Shown one piece after another: positions 1 to 10,400 of a DNA stretch of 64,000 bases. Below the pieces are notes generated by a model. The model saw only the letters and a program-made list of their open reading frames with translations. It did no database searches and had not been told where the DNA came from. The stretch's first letter is position 1; every line of letters starts with the position of its first letter. Position numbers and translations under genes: made by a program. Origin of the DNA: Pokkaliibacter sp046614695 (GTDB lineage Bacteria; Pseudomonadota; Gammaproteobacteria; Pseudomonadales; Balneatricaceae); assembly GCF_046614695.1 (NCBI RefSeq), contig NZ_JBKKHQ010000019.1, positions 1 through 64,000 on the forward strand, read 5' to 3'.

Positions 1-450
1 AGCGCACCACCACCGGCCAGCGTGGCGGAGTAGGTGAGGGTATCGCCCACATCCACATCGCTAAAGGTGTTGGTTGGTACCGTGAAGCTAAAGGCAGTGT
101 CTTCCGTCGCGGTCTGGTTGCTGATGCCCGTGCTGGTCGGGGCATCGTTGGTATTGCCAACCGTCAACGTAAAGGTGCTGCTGACGGAGGCGTTGGAGCC
201 ATCAGTCGCGGTAACCATCACACTGATAGCGCCGACGTTGGCGTTGGTGGGCGTACCGGAGAACGTCTGGGTCGCCGCATCAAAGCTCAGCCAGCTCGGC
301 AGCGCACCACCACCGGCCAGCGTGGCGGAGTAGGTGAGGGTATCGCCCACATCCACATCGCTAAAGGTGTTGGTTGGAACGGTATAGCTAAAGGCGGCAT
401 CTTCAGTAGCGGTCTGGTTGCTGATACCGATGCTGGTCGGCGCATCGTTG
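1..450. repeat. 300-bp coding repeats in the first giant gene
   Basis: Positions 1-75 and 301-375 are essentially identical, showing the same 300 bp period as the array in the second giant gene. They encode Ig-like units with TATEDxAFS and DVDVGDTLTYSATL. The array continues beyond the left edge, so its copy number cannot be judged. Confidence 0.9.
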
Positions 451-3400
451 ACAGCCGTTACCGTCAGATTGGCGATGGATGTTTGAGAGGAGAACGCTGT
501 GGAACCGCCGTCAATAGAGGTGTCGGCGTAACTTGGGGCTCCGTTGACGGAGGCACTTCCACTGGTTTGATCCCAGCCCTTGACCGTCAGACTGGCAGTC
601 TCGCCGTTATCACCATCGGGCATATAGCGCACGTAGTCTGTGGAGGCCAGCAGCAGCGCTTGGGTACTGCTGACAGAGCCAACGTTTGTCCAGGTTGTGC
701 CATCAGTGGAGTACTGCCATGTGCCATTGCCATTCAGCGCAGTGATAGCAACGCCGCCCACCGCACCGGTATCCACATCGTTGTAATTGATCGCGCTTGA
801 GAAACTGCTGATCTGATAAGCACTTGAAGTGGTGTTTTCGTCGGTCGAGCCGATGCTCACGGTGGCGCCATTGAGCGTCGGTGAGTCATTGATATCGGTC
901 ACCGTCAGCGAGAACGTCGTGTTGTCAGCGGAGAAGGCACTGGTGCCACCGCTGGTAGAGGTATCCGCTGTGCCTTTTATTCCGCCCGATGTTGCTGTTC
1001 CTGTGGTTTGGTCCCACGCCTTGATCGTCAGGCTGGCCGTTTCACCGTTATAGGTGTCGCCGGAGTAGCGAACATAGGAAGAACTGCTGAGCAATAATGC
1101 AGCGCTGGATGAGACACTGCCCATATTTAGCCAGGTCGTCCCGTCCGTACTGTATTGCCAGTTGGAGTTACCTGAGAGAGCTGTGATAGCAATGCCGGAA
1201 AGTGCGCCAGTATCAACATCAGCCAGTCCTGCGGAGATAAGAAGGTCGCTCACCAGCTGAGTATTTGACGCATTCTCGGTGATAGAGCCAAGGCTGACGG
1301 TTGCTTGTGACAGGCTAGGAGCATCGTTCACCGAGGTCACTGTGATGGAGGCCTGAGATACCAAGCTGGAGAAGGCCGAAGAGCCGCCGCGGGTTGAAAT
1401 ATCGGCAGTCTGAGGCGTGCTGTTGGTGCTGGCTGAACCGCTTGTCTGATCCCAGGCAGCAAAGCTGAACGTGGCTGTTTCGCCGTTAGCGTTATCGCCG
1501 CTGTAGCGAATCTGTGCAGATGAACTCAGCAGCAGAGCAGAGCTTGTCGATACAGTGCCCACGCTGACCCATGTCACACCATCAGTACTGTATTCCCAAG
1601 AGCCATTACCTGATACCGCGCTGATTGCGATACCGCTGTTCGCGCTGGTATCGACGTCACCATATCCCGAGGCCGTAAGCAGGCTGCTAATAGTGACACC
1701 AGCAGAGCTGCTGTCTTCATTGGTTGTGGTTAGTGTCACCGTGCTGTTCGTTAGCGTAGGGGCATCATTAACCGCAGTGACTGTTTGCGACAGGATCGCG
1801 GAGTTGGTGGAGAAGGCCGTAGTGCCGCCAGTGCTGGTGCTATCAGCCTGACTCGGCGAGCCTGCGGTTGATGCCGTTCCAGAAGTCTGGTCCCAGCCTT
1901 TCACGATTAAGGTTGCGGTCTCACTATTACTACCGTCTGGCACATAGCGTACATAGCTGCTGGAGGAGAGCAGTAACGCTGCGCTGGCAGATACTGAGCC
2001 AATACCTGTCCAGGTGACGTTATCTGTCGAATACTGCCAGCTGCCATTGCCGGTGCTGCCGGTAATGGCGAGGCCAGAGATAGCACCGGTATCCACATCG
2101 CTGTAGCCCAAACTGGTCAGTAATGAACTCAGCTGAGTGCCGCTACTGGCGGTATTTTCATCGGTCGCAGTGAGTGTGGCTGTTGCGCCGTTCGTTAGGG
2201 TCGGTGCATCGTTCTGACTGGAAACGCCGATGGTTGTGGTCAATGTCGCGCTTGAAAATGCTGTGGAGCCACCGGAGCTTGTGATATCTGCTGTACTTCG
2301 AATCGACGAGCTGGCCGTGCCCTGACTTTGATCCCATCCTTTATAGGTGAACGTCGCGGTCTCGCCATTTTGGCCATCTGGAACATAACGAATCTGGCTG
2401 GTGGAGCTTAACAGCAGTGCACTGGTGGAACTCACGGAGCCTACGCTAATCCAGTTCACGCCATCGGTGGAGTATTGCCAGGTCCCAGAGCCAGTCGTCG
2501 CATTAATGGCGATGCCTTGAGCACTGCTATCAACGTCTGCATAGCCCGAAGCGATCAAAATATTGGAGATCGCTATCGCGCTGCTGGTGGTGTCTTCTGT
2601 CGTACCTGGAAAGTGGATGGTGGTCCCATCGGTCATGGTGGGGGCGTCATTCACCGGGGTAATGTTCACCGTGCTTTGGTTGGTACCCGTGCTGTTAATG
2701 GTGCCGTCATTAAACGTCCAGTTCAGTGTCACGGTGGTTGGCGGATTATCCGAACTATTGCTGTAGGCCAGTGATTGAATTGCCTGATTCATCAGAGCGG
2801 TAGTGGCATTACTGTTAAAAGTGATGACCAGTGTGCCGCCGCTATTAGTGGTTACCGTGCCAATGACTGTGCCGTTGTAGCTCAGGTCGCTGCCCTGAGT
2901 CAGCGTCGATAACAGGCCCGTAGCGATAAAAGTATCGTCACTGTTGGCGCCGCCGGATCTTACCAGCGTCAGGCTCGAGCCTGCGTAGTTACCATTGCCG
3001 CTATTCAGTGCATCCAGCTCGGTATCGCTGACTGAAACATCACCATCAAGAACGACGGCACTGCCATTTTCTGTGTAGGAAACACTGCCATTGAGATTAG
3101 TGAAGGCTGGTGCACTATTGGTCGTTGAGGTAATGCTGCTACTGATCGTGTTGGTGAGTGACCCGGAAGTCGCCAGCAGTGCCAGCGTTTCAGTTGCACC
3201 TGAGTTGGTATATTGCAGTGTCAGTCCACTAAAGCTGGCGACGCCATTCACGGGAGTTAAAGTGACCGTAGTGCCTGAGCCATCCGTGTCCCCAGTGCCT
3301 GTCATACTGTTCACTGTTCCATCAATCACCGCGTCATTAGGGTCTGTCACTTGTAGCCGAATATCAGTGCTGTAGCCAGTGTCGACCGTATTGTTCGCAT

Positions 3401-5630
3401 CAACGGCCAGTATCACGGGAGCCGTTGTGAATGAGGTGTTGTCTCCGCTTTGTATTGTCGTGGGGGTGGGTTGTGTTGAGTAGATCAGCTTGGTCGCCAC
3501 GACATCAGCAGTAATACTGCCAGAGCTGACACTGCTGAGCGCACCGCTGGACGCAGTCAGTGCCAGGGTTTCCTGATCTGCGCTCGCGGTGTAGGCCAGG
3601 TTGGTAAAGCTTGCGACCCCTGCGACTGCCGCCTTGCTGGTGGTTCCGCTCAGGGACCCGGCGCTGTCTTCGGTCAGGCTGATGGTGCCCGTGTAGTCAC
3701 TGTCGATATTGCCGCGGGCATCCACCGCATAAACAGTAGGCTGAGTCGTAAAGGTGCTACCACTGACCACAGTGCTTGAGGGAGATTGGCTGTAGACAAG
3801 CTGAGTTGCCGTAATATCAATGGCCGCTCCGGAGCCGTTGCTGACATCGGTTCCGCTGGCGAAGCTTGAGCTGCTGCTACCCAGGGTCAGGTTGGATGTG
3901 CCGATACTCAGTCCAACTGTGTGACCTTCGGTAATATCCGCAGAGTTCGTATCATCACTAAAGTAGGCGCTAATGGTGTAGGTCTTGCTACCGCCATCAG
4001 CAATAGAAAGATTGACGCCACTGAAGTCGATGCTATTCGTGCCGCTGTTATAAGTGCCTGTCCCCAGGGTCGAGGTGCCATCACTCAGGGTGAAGGTCAT
4101 GTTATTCAGCTCGGCCGCAGTGGCGGTGCCGCTGACAGCAACACTGACGCTGCTGACATTGGTGGCAAGGCCATCACTGGTGCCCAGGTCATTAATGGTA
4201 AAGTCGAGCAGCGCTGTGGCGGATCCTGAGTTTGTTGAGGTTGTGGCAATGGTTGTGGGTTCGGTTAATGCGCTGCTGCTTGTGAGGGTGGAGGTGGCAT
4301 CAATGCTGCTGGTGGTCTGAACCACGGAGAAAATAACGTCATACTGGCCACCACTATTGTCATAGCTTGCGCCGTTGTCAAAGCTGTAATACATGCTGCC
4401 GCCGCTGTAGTTGCTGGAATCGGCATAGAGAAAATCGAGAGCACCTGCGGGAGTAAATGAAAAAGTATATTGCTGTCCAGCCACAATATTTATTGGGGTT
4501 TCGAGCACAATGCTTGAATACCCTGAATAGCCAGTGAGTGAGGTTGCATCTTGTCCGAAAGAGGCACCTGTCTGTGTAGTTCCTAGCTGAGTACCGGATA
4601 CGCCATCCCCATCGTAGACTTTTAAGGTCCAGCTAGAGCCATCGTCAAAATCTGCATTGACGATCCGGATTTCTGTCAATTGGCCTGTGATGGTCGCGGT
4701 GAAGGATTGGGCGATACTGAAGCCTCCCACGCTGTCGTTGGTCGCGTCAGCCCCCATATTTCCAATAACTGTCTCATCCAGCAGCCCGGAGTAATCAGTA
4801 ACGGCCAGTGATTCTGACTCAATGCTTCCTGTAGCGGCTTCCAACGTCCAGTTACCGCCCAGGCTTTCGGCACCTGTCGTATCGGTTGAGGCGGCAATAT
4901 CTGCCGACGTCAGCTGGCTCAGTTGCTGGATATAGGCAGCTCCGGTGTCTTCAGCCACCTCACAGCCATAAAGCAGAATATCTCCGGAGTCAGTGAGTGC
5001 GGCGCCCAGTGTCGCAAGGTCGGCACTGCGGGAAGTGGCTGTGTCGCTATCCAGTGTCAGGCCGCCCAGCTGGATCGCACCTTCCGAACCGTGGCTAAGG
5101 ATATGAATCGCATCGTAGCCCTGGTGGCTGGAGGCCCAGCTTGCCATCTGCGATAGCTCATCGCTGCTGCTGTCCAGCAGAACCACTTCCATCGAGTCAG
5201 GGATGCCTTCCAGCAGGGTTTCATAATCACTGACTGAGGTATCAACAAAGACGACTTCTTTGCGGCTCGTGGAAGCCACGTCACTCAGGGCGCTGATCGC
5301 AGTGGGCAGCTCGCTGGAGTCAGTGTTGTTATCGCTATTTGCACTATCGCTATTCGCTTTGCTCTGATCGCTGGCGGCGTTATCCGTATGTTCAGAAGTC
5401 GCTGATGAGTCCGAGCTGGAGGTGTTCGTATCTGTGGTGTTTTGCGAAGCAGCTGCTTCAGTGGTGGCGGCAATCGCACCATCAAACAACATGCGAGCCT
5501 CAAGCGCATAGCCCATCATTGTGGGCTCAGGCTGCTCTGAAACGTCCTTTTTACTCAGACTTTTGAGAGTGTTGCCCAATAAGGTCTTAGCCTTACTTCG
5601 CATTCCATTTGTTTTTTCAAAATTGGCCAC
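1..5630 (-). CDS. Giant DUF4347 repeat surface protein (3' end beyond window)
   Basis: Very large, probably cell-surface or secreted protein; 1876 codons are visible before the reading frame leaves the left edge. The GTG start at 5630 is chosen because a GGGGAG ribosome site lies 8 nt upstream; an in-frame ATG at 5603 lacks one. The N-terminus carries LEARMLFDGA (residues 43-52), the signature of LEPR-type giant proteins, then an Asp/Ser/Thr-rich linker. A DUF4347 domain follows (about residues 130-285) with SHGSEG (His180) and YGC (Cys223). Next come beta-rich domains, five related units of about 147 residues each with a WQYSTDG-type motif, and the first Ig-like (He_PIG/cadherin-like) repeats of about 100 residues. 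The repeats match those of the giant gene at 7454-18394, so the two are paralogues. Adhesion or biofilm function is inferred from architecture. No RTX glycine-rich nonapeptides are seen. Confidence 0.85.
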   Translation of the reverse strand, partial: MANFEKTNGMRSKAKTLLGNTLKSLSKKDVSEQPEPTMMGYALEARMLFDGAIAATTEAAASQNTTDTNTSSSDSSATSEHTDNAASDQSKANSDSANSDNNTDSSELPTAISALSDVASTSRKEVVFVDTSVSDYETLLEGIPDSMEVVLLDSSSDELSQMASWASSHQGYDAIHILSHGSEGAIQLGGLTLDSDTATSRSADLATLGAALTDSGDILLYGCEVAEDTGAAYIQQLSQLTSADIAASTDTTGAESLGGNWTLEAATGSIESESLAVTDYSGLLDETVIGNMGADATNDSVGGFSIAQSFTATITGQLTEIRIVNADFDDGSSWTLKVYDGDGVSGTQLGTTQTGASFGQDATSLTGYSGYSSIVLETPINIVAGQQYTFSFTPAGALDFLYADSSNYSGGSMYYSFDNGASYDNSGGQYDVIFSVVQTTSSIDATSTLTSSSALTEPTTIATTSTNSGSATALLDFTINDLGTSDGLATNVSSVSVAVSGTATAAELNNMTFTLSDGTSTLGTGTYNSGTNSIDFSGVNLSIADGGSKTYTISAYFSDDTNSADITEGHTVGLSIGTSNLTLGSSSSSFASGTDVSNGSGAAIDITATQLVYSQSPSSTVVSGSTFTTQPTVYAVDARGNIDSDYTGTISLTEDSAGSLSGTTSKAAVAGVASFTNLAYTASADQETLALTASSGALSSVSSGSITADVVATKLIYSTQPTPTTIQSGDNTSFTTAPVILAVDANNTVDTGYSTDIRLQVTDPNDAVIDGTVNSMTGTGDTDGSGTTVTLTPVNGVASFSGLTLQYTNSGATETLALLATSGSLTNTISSSITSTTNSAPAFTNLNGSVSYTENGSAVVLDGDVSVSDTELDALNSGNGNYAGSSLTLVRSGGANSDDTFIATGLLSTLTQGSDLSYNGTVIGTVTTNSGGTLVITFNSNATTALMNQAIQSLAYSNSSDNPPTTVTLNWTFNDGTINSTGTNQSTVNITPVNDAPTMTDGTTIHFPGTTEDTTSSAIAISNILIASGYADVDSSAQGIAINATTGSGTWQYSTDGVNWISVGSVSSTSALLLSSTSQIRYVPDGQNGETATFTYKGWDQSQGTASSSIRSTADITSSGGSTAFSSATLTTTIGVSSQNDAPTLTNGATATLTATDENTASSGTQLSSLLTSLGYSDVDTGAISGLAITGSTGNGSWQYSTDNVTWTGIGSVSASAALLLSSSSYVRYVPDGSNSETATLIVKGWDQTSGTASTAGSPSQADSTSTGGTTAFSTNSAILSQTVTAVNDAPTLTNSTVTLTTTNEDSSSAGVTISSLLTASGYGDVDTSANSGIAISAVSGNGSWEYSTDGVTWVSVGTVSTSSALLLSSSAQIRYSGDNANGETATFSFAAWDQTSGSASTNSTPQTADISTRGGSSAFSSLVSQASITVTSVNDAPSLSQATVSLGSITENASNTQLVSDLLISAGLADVDTGALSGIAITALSGNSNWQYSTDGTTWLNMGSVSSSAALLLSSSSYVRYSGDTYNGETASLTIKAWDQTTGTATSGGIKGTADTSTSGGTSAFSADNTTFSLTVTDINDSPTLNGATVSIGSTDENTTSSAYQISSFSSAINYNDVDTGAVGGVAITALNGNGTWQYSTDGTTWTNVGSVSSTQALLLASTDYVRYMPDGDNGETASLTVKGWDQTSGSASVNGAPSYADTSIDGGSTAFSSQTSIANLTVTAVNDAPTSIGISNQTATEDAAFSYTVPTNTFSDVDVGDTLTYSATLAGGGALPSWLSFDAATQTFSGTPTNANVGAISVMVTATDGSNASVSSTFTLTVGNTNDAPTSTGISNQTATEDTAFSFTVPTNTFSDVDVGDTLTYSATLAGGGA

Positions 5631-5958
5631 GAGTCGTACTCCCCGAGCAACCCAGTCTCAACCATTAATAACGTGCTACTAAAGGGTGAAGATAAAAGGA
5701 TAGACATTCAATAGGGTTACAAATAAATGGGTTTTAACAAATAGGCAAGATAAGGATGATGCCAAAAAAAAGAATTAAGGATGTGAGTCAAATGGGAGGC
5801 CGAAAAGCAACTTTTTCATCAGATCAGGGAGGACTTTGAAGATATCTATTCAATGTTTTTTTTAAGCCGGAAAAGCATTTGCCAGCCGTGTTTTTTTTGC
5901 CTATTTATGAACGCAGGTCTTGTATCCGGGTGTGTGAAACGTCGCCAAGGAGGTGAAG
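5631..5958. promoter_or_regulatory. Divergent intergenic region between giant gene and Collar pair
   Basis: This 328 bp AT-rich gap separates the start of the giant DUF4347 gene (minus) from the first Collar-domain gene (plus), so it must hold both promoters. It has A/T tracts around 5700-5800 and 5850-5900. I see no convincing -35/-10 pair, no strong palindrome and no extra gene. Confidence 0.5.
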
Positions 5959-6633
5959 ATGGAAAGTTCAAGACGAAGGCTCTTAAGCCTATTTTTCATA
6001 GTGGGCGCCAGTGCCGGAGCCGCTGGTGTTCAGGCAGGGTGCCTGGATGTGGATCTGGGGGAAGTTTGCATGACTGCCGCAAGTTTTTGCCCCAAAGGCA
6101 CCTATGAAACGAAGGGGCAGCTCCTCGCCATTAGCTCTAATACAGCACTGTTTTCTTTGCTGGGCTGTACCTATGGTGGCAACTGCCAGACTACCTTTGC
6201 CTTGCCGAATCTAAGTGGCCGCTTTGTGATGGGAGAGGGCGCAGGTACTAGTTTATCGGTCAGAACACAGGGGATGGTATTTGGAGCGGAGACAGTCACT
6301 GCACTGCAATCCAATCTGCCTGTCCATAATCACTCCATTAGTTTTGCTCCTGGGCAAGTTGTCTTCAGTGCGGTGACTGACAGTTCCCAGTCTTCTTCTC
6401 CGGCCAATGGTTACGCGCTGGGCACTGTTGTTGGCCCGACCTCAACCTCTAGCGCCAAGTTATATGCCAGTTCTGCCGGGGCAAATACTGTGACCATGGG
6501 AGCCATGCCCGCCAGTCAGGCTGGCGTTTCTCTGTCGGTGGCAGGGCAAAATATGCCGATGTCCAAAATACCGCCGACCACTGTAGTTCGTTATTGCATC
6601 GCTAATCAGGGAATCTATCCTTCGCGAAATTAA
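5959..6633 (+). CDS. Secreted phage-tail-Collar domain protein 1
   Basis: 224-residue protein with an N-terminal signal peptide (basic MESSRRR, then a hydrophobic stretch ending near AGVQA). It is followed by a phage tail Collar domain of the microcystin-dependent-protein (MdpB) type: the stretch GQLLAISSNTALFSLLG, then YGGN, then LPNLSGRFVMGEG, is diagnostic. The middle is Ser/Ala-rich and the C-terminus ends in the RYC-containing strand typical of the family. Cysteines after the signal peptide (CLD, VCM, FCP, YCI) align with the next gene's, suggesting disulfides and an extracytoplasmic location. Start ATG at 5959 sits 5 nt after AAGGAGG. It forms a two-gene operon with the paralogue 48 bp downstream, antisense to and between the two giant genes. 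No other phage gene is nearby, so this is not a prophage remnant. Function is unknown; a surface role is inferred. Confidence 0.8.
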   Translation: MESSRRRLLSLFFIVGASAGAAGVQAGCLDVDLGEVCMTAASFCPKGTYETKGQLLAISSNTALFSLLGCTYGGNCQTTFALPNLSGRFVMGEGAGTSLSVRTQGMVFGAETVTALQSNLPVHNHSISFAPGQVVFSAVTDSSQSSSPANGYALGTVVGPTSTSSAKLYASSAGANTVTMGAMPASQAGVSLSVAGQNMPMSKIPPTTVVRYCIANQGIYPSRN

Positions 6634-6681
6634 TCGACGGCTATTCAGTAAAAGAATTCACAGGATTGAGAGGTTATAACA

Positions 6682-7371
6682 ATGAAATTATCCCATGCCG
6701 TCATGCTGAAATTAGGCATGCTTTCACTGTCTTCACTATTGCTTATGAGCTCACCGGAAAAAGCGGCAGCCGCTTGTGGTACAGAGTCTTATATGGCTGA
6801 TATTTGTACAACGGCCGCTAGCTTCTGCCCCAGAAATACAATGGAAGCCAAAGGGCAGCTTTTATCTATTGCGCAATATACTGCGCTGTTTTCACTTATT
6901 GGTACGCAGTACGGTGGTAATGGCACAACGAATTTTCAACTACCGGATTTACAAGGCAGGCTTCCCATGGGGGAAGGTGCCGGGCCTGGTCTGACCCCTC
7001 GTGTTCAGGGCCAGGTGTTTGGTAATGAGCAAATCACACAGACGCTGGCGCAGATGCCTGCACACACTCACATGGCTGTCGTACAAAATGTGCAGACGGC
7101 ACTGATTGCATCGACCGAGCCTGCAACTTCATCAACGCCGTCGGAGGGAAGTTACTTGGCAGCAGTGCCGGCAGCAGGATTGCAGACTGTTAAAGCCTAT
7201 GTTCAAAATCCGTCGGAGTCATCGAAAGTCGCCCTTGCCGGAGGTGCGACTGTTAGCGCGCAGGCTGCTATCGGGACTGCAGGCGCAAGCCAGCCAATGA
7301 ACATCATGCCGCCGACCACCGTACTGCGTTACTGTGTGGTGACAGCAGGTATTTTCCCTTCACGCCCATAA
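6682..7371 (+). CDS. Secreted phage-tail-Collar domain protein 2
   Basis: 229-residue paralogue of the preceding gene. A signal peptide (MKLSHAVMLK, hydrophobic core, cleavage near AAAA/CGT) precedes a Collar domain with GQLLSIAQYTALFSLIG, YGGNGTTNF, LPDLQGRLPMGEG and MPAHTH, the canonical tail-fibre Collar signature, and a C-terminal VLRYCVV strand. Cysteines at the mature N-terminus and in ICTTAASFC and RYC are shared with protein 1. AGAGG lies 8 nt before the ATG. The gene ends 82 bp before the convergent 3' end of the second giant gene. Proteins of this type are known as phage tail fibre tips and as bacterial MdpB-like proteins of unknown role. A signal peptide argues for export through Sec and surface or periplasmic function. 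Confidence 0.8.
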   Translation: MKLSHAVMLKLGMLSLSSLLLMSSPEKAAAACGTESYMADICTTAASFCPRNTMEAKGQLLSIAQYTALFSLIGTQYGGNGTTNFQLPDLQGRLPMGEGAGPGLTPRVQGQVFGNEQITQTLAQMPAHTHMAVVQNVQTALIASTEPATSSTPSEGSYLAAVPAAGLQTVKAYVQNPSESSKVALAGGATVSAQAAIGTAGASQPMNIMPPTTVLRYCVVTAGIFPSRP

Positions 7372-7453
7372 GCCCCTTAACTACCATAAGGCATCGCTCA
7401 CAGGCGTAATCTCCCGGCGGCATCTTTCGACAAGGCTCAGGATGCTGTCGGGA

Positions 7454-10400
7454 TCATACTCCCATTGAAGCCAGCGCCTGAGCTAGGGCCGCCAGCCTTT
7501 GTTCTTTGTCGCTCTCCAACATGCTGAGTTGGGCTCCAAAGGGTGTCGCAAAACCATACTCGCCAATATCGGATTCATTCCAGCTGGAAGTGATATCCAC
7601 TGCGCCTGTGTAGTTCAGTTCAGACCCCACAAAGGCACCGGACGTCGTCAAGCGATCAGAGAGCAGGGCGCTGTCACCCGCCTGAGTTCGACCACTTTCA
7701 AAAATCAAAGGGATGGCTGGGATTGCGCCAGTCTGGGTGGTTAGCGGCTGGTTAAAGGCCGTGGCTACGGCAGAGTTTTGATTGACGGGCGTTAAGGTCT
7801 GGAAAGGCGCGGTCAGGTTGACATCCAAAACGGTACTTTCAGTCACGGTTGTTGTAACTGCTGGCATGACAACCGTTGTCACTGGAGCCGTCGTTGCGCC
7901 CAGTGTGATCAGGTACTCAGGAATCGGCTGCGTCACTGACGGCTTTTCATTCACGGTAAGCGTAAATAGGCTGCTGCCGGAAGCGTTCGACTGATCCGTT
8001 GCAATAACTCGAATCTGCAGGCTGCCAACGTTGCTGTTGGCAGGCGTTCCGGTAAAGGTTTGCGTTGTCGGATTAAAGCTCAACCAGCTGGGTAATGCGG
8101 ATCCATTCGCCAGGGTGGCGCTGTAAGTCAGACTGTCACCGGTGTCGACATCACTGAAAGTGCCAGCTGGCACCGTAAAGTTAAAAGCAGAACCCTCTGT
8201 AGCCGTTTGGCTGCTAATGGCTGTTACCGTGGGTGCATCATTAACGTTAGCAACGCTCAGACTGAAGGTGGTACTGACAGCGGCACTGGCTGAGTCCGTT
8301 GCAGTGACCTTAATACTGATGGCTCTGACATCGCCGTTGGTCGGCGTACCGCTAAACGTCTGAGTGGACGCATCAAAACTCAGCCAGCTCGGTAGGGCGG
8401 AGTTATCGGCCAAAGTGGCGGTATAGGTCAGGCTATCGCCCGCATCCACATCACTAAAAGTGTTGGCCGGAATAGTGAAGCCGAACGCGGAGTCTTCCGT
8501 CGCGTTCTGGTTGCTAATGCTGGTAACGGTCGGCGCATCGTTGTTATTGGCAACCGTCAGGGTAAAGCTGCTGCTGATCGACGCGTCTGAGCCATCGGTG
8601 GCGGTGACCTTAATACTGATCGCACCCACATCATCATTGCTCGGTGTGCCGCTAAACGTCTGAGTGGACGCATCAAAACTCAGCCAAGTTGGTAGAGCAG
8701 AGTTATCGGCCAGTGTCGCGGTATAGGTCAGGCTGTCGCCCGCATCAATATCACTAAAGGTGTTGGCCGGAATGGCAAAGCTAAAGGCCGTATCTTCCGT
8801 CGCATTCTGGGCAGAGATACCTGTTGTGGTCGGCGCATCGTTAACGTTGGCAACGCTGAGACTGAAGGAGGTACTGACAGCGGCACTGGCTGAGTCCGTT
8901 GCCGTCACTTTAATACTGATCGCACCGACATCATCATTGGTCGGCGTACCGCTAAAGGTCTGAGTGGTCGCATCAAAACTCAGCCAGCTTGGCAGGGCGG
9001 AGTTATCGGCCAGCGTGGCGGTGTACGTCAGGCTGTCGCCGACATCCACATCACTAAAAGTGTTGGCCGGAATGGCAAAGCTGAACGCAGAATCTTCGGT
9101 CGCGTTCTGGTTGCTAATGCTGGTAACGGTCGGCGCATCGTTGGTATTGGCAACCGTCAGGGTAAAGCTGCTGCTGATCGACGCGTCTGAGCCATCGGTG
9201 GCGGTGACCTTAATACTGATCGCACCCACATCATCATTGGTCGGCGTACCACTAAACGTCTGAGTGGACGCATCAAAACTCAGCCAGCTCGGCAGGGCAG
9301 AGTTATCGGTCAAAGTGGCGGTATAGGTCAGGCTATCGCCCGCATCCACATCGCTAAAGGTATTCGCAGGAATGGTGAAGCTGAATGCTGAATCTTCCGT
9401 CGCATTCTGGGCAGAGATACCTGTCGTGGTCGGCGCATCATTAACGTTCGCAACGCTGAGACTGAAGGAGGTACTGACAGCGGCGTTCGCAGAGTCTATT
9501 GCGGTGACCTTAATGCTGATCGCACCCACATCATCGTTGGTTGGCGTGCCGCTAAAGGTCTGAGTGGATGCATCAAAACTTAGCCAGCTTGGCAGCGCGG
9601 AATTATCGGCCAGGGTGGCGGTATAGGTCAGGCTGTCGCCAACATCCACATCGCTAAAAGTGTTGGCAGGAATAGTGAAGCTGAACGCAGAATCTTCTGT
9701 CGCATTTTGGTTGCTAATGCTGGTGACTGTGGGCGCATCGTTGGTGTTGGCAACCGTCAGGGTAAAGCTGCTGCTGACCGACGCGCTGGAGCCATCAGTG
9801 GCGGTGACCTTAATACTGATCGCGCCCACATCATCGTTGGTTGGCGTACCGCTAAAGGTCTGAGTGGATGCATCAAAACTGAGCCAGCTGGGCAGGGCGG
9901 AATCATCGGCAAGTGTCGCGGTATAGGTCAGGCTGTCGCCCGCATCAATATCACTAAAGGTGTTGGCCGGAATGGCAAAGCTAAAGGCCGTATCTTCCGT
10001 CGCATTCTGGGCAGAGATACCTGTTGTGGTCGGCGCATCATTAACGTTGGTAACACTGAGACTGAAGGAGGTGCTGACCGCTGCGTTCGCAGAGTCTATT
10101 GCGGTGACCTTAATACTGATCACACCCACATCATCGTTGCTCGGCGTGCCGCTAAAGGTCTGAGTGGATGCATCAAAACTTAGCCAGCTTGGCAGCGCGG
10201 AATTATCGGCCAGGGTGGCGGTATAGGTCAGGCTGTCGCCGACATCCACATCACTAAAGGTGTTCGCAGGAATGGCAAAGCTAAAGGCAGAATCTTCGGT
10301 CGCGTTTTGGTTGCTAATGCTGGTGACCGTTGGCGCATCGTTGGTGCTGGCAACGCTCAGACTGAAGGAGGTGCTGACAGCGGCGTTCGCAGAGTCTGTT

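Noticed and set aside
5959..7371. Prophage remnant
   Set aside because: Only Collar-domain genes are present, both with signal peptides; no capsid, lysis, integrase or other tail gene is near.
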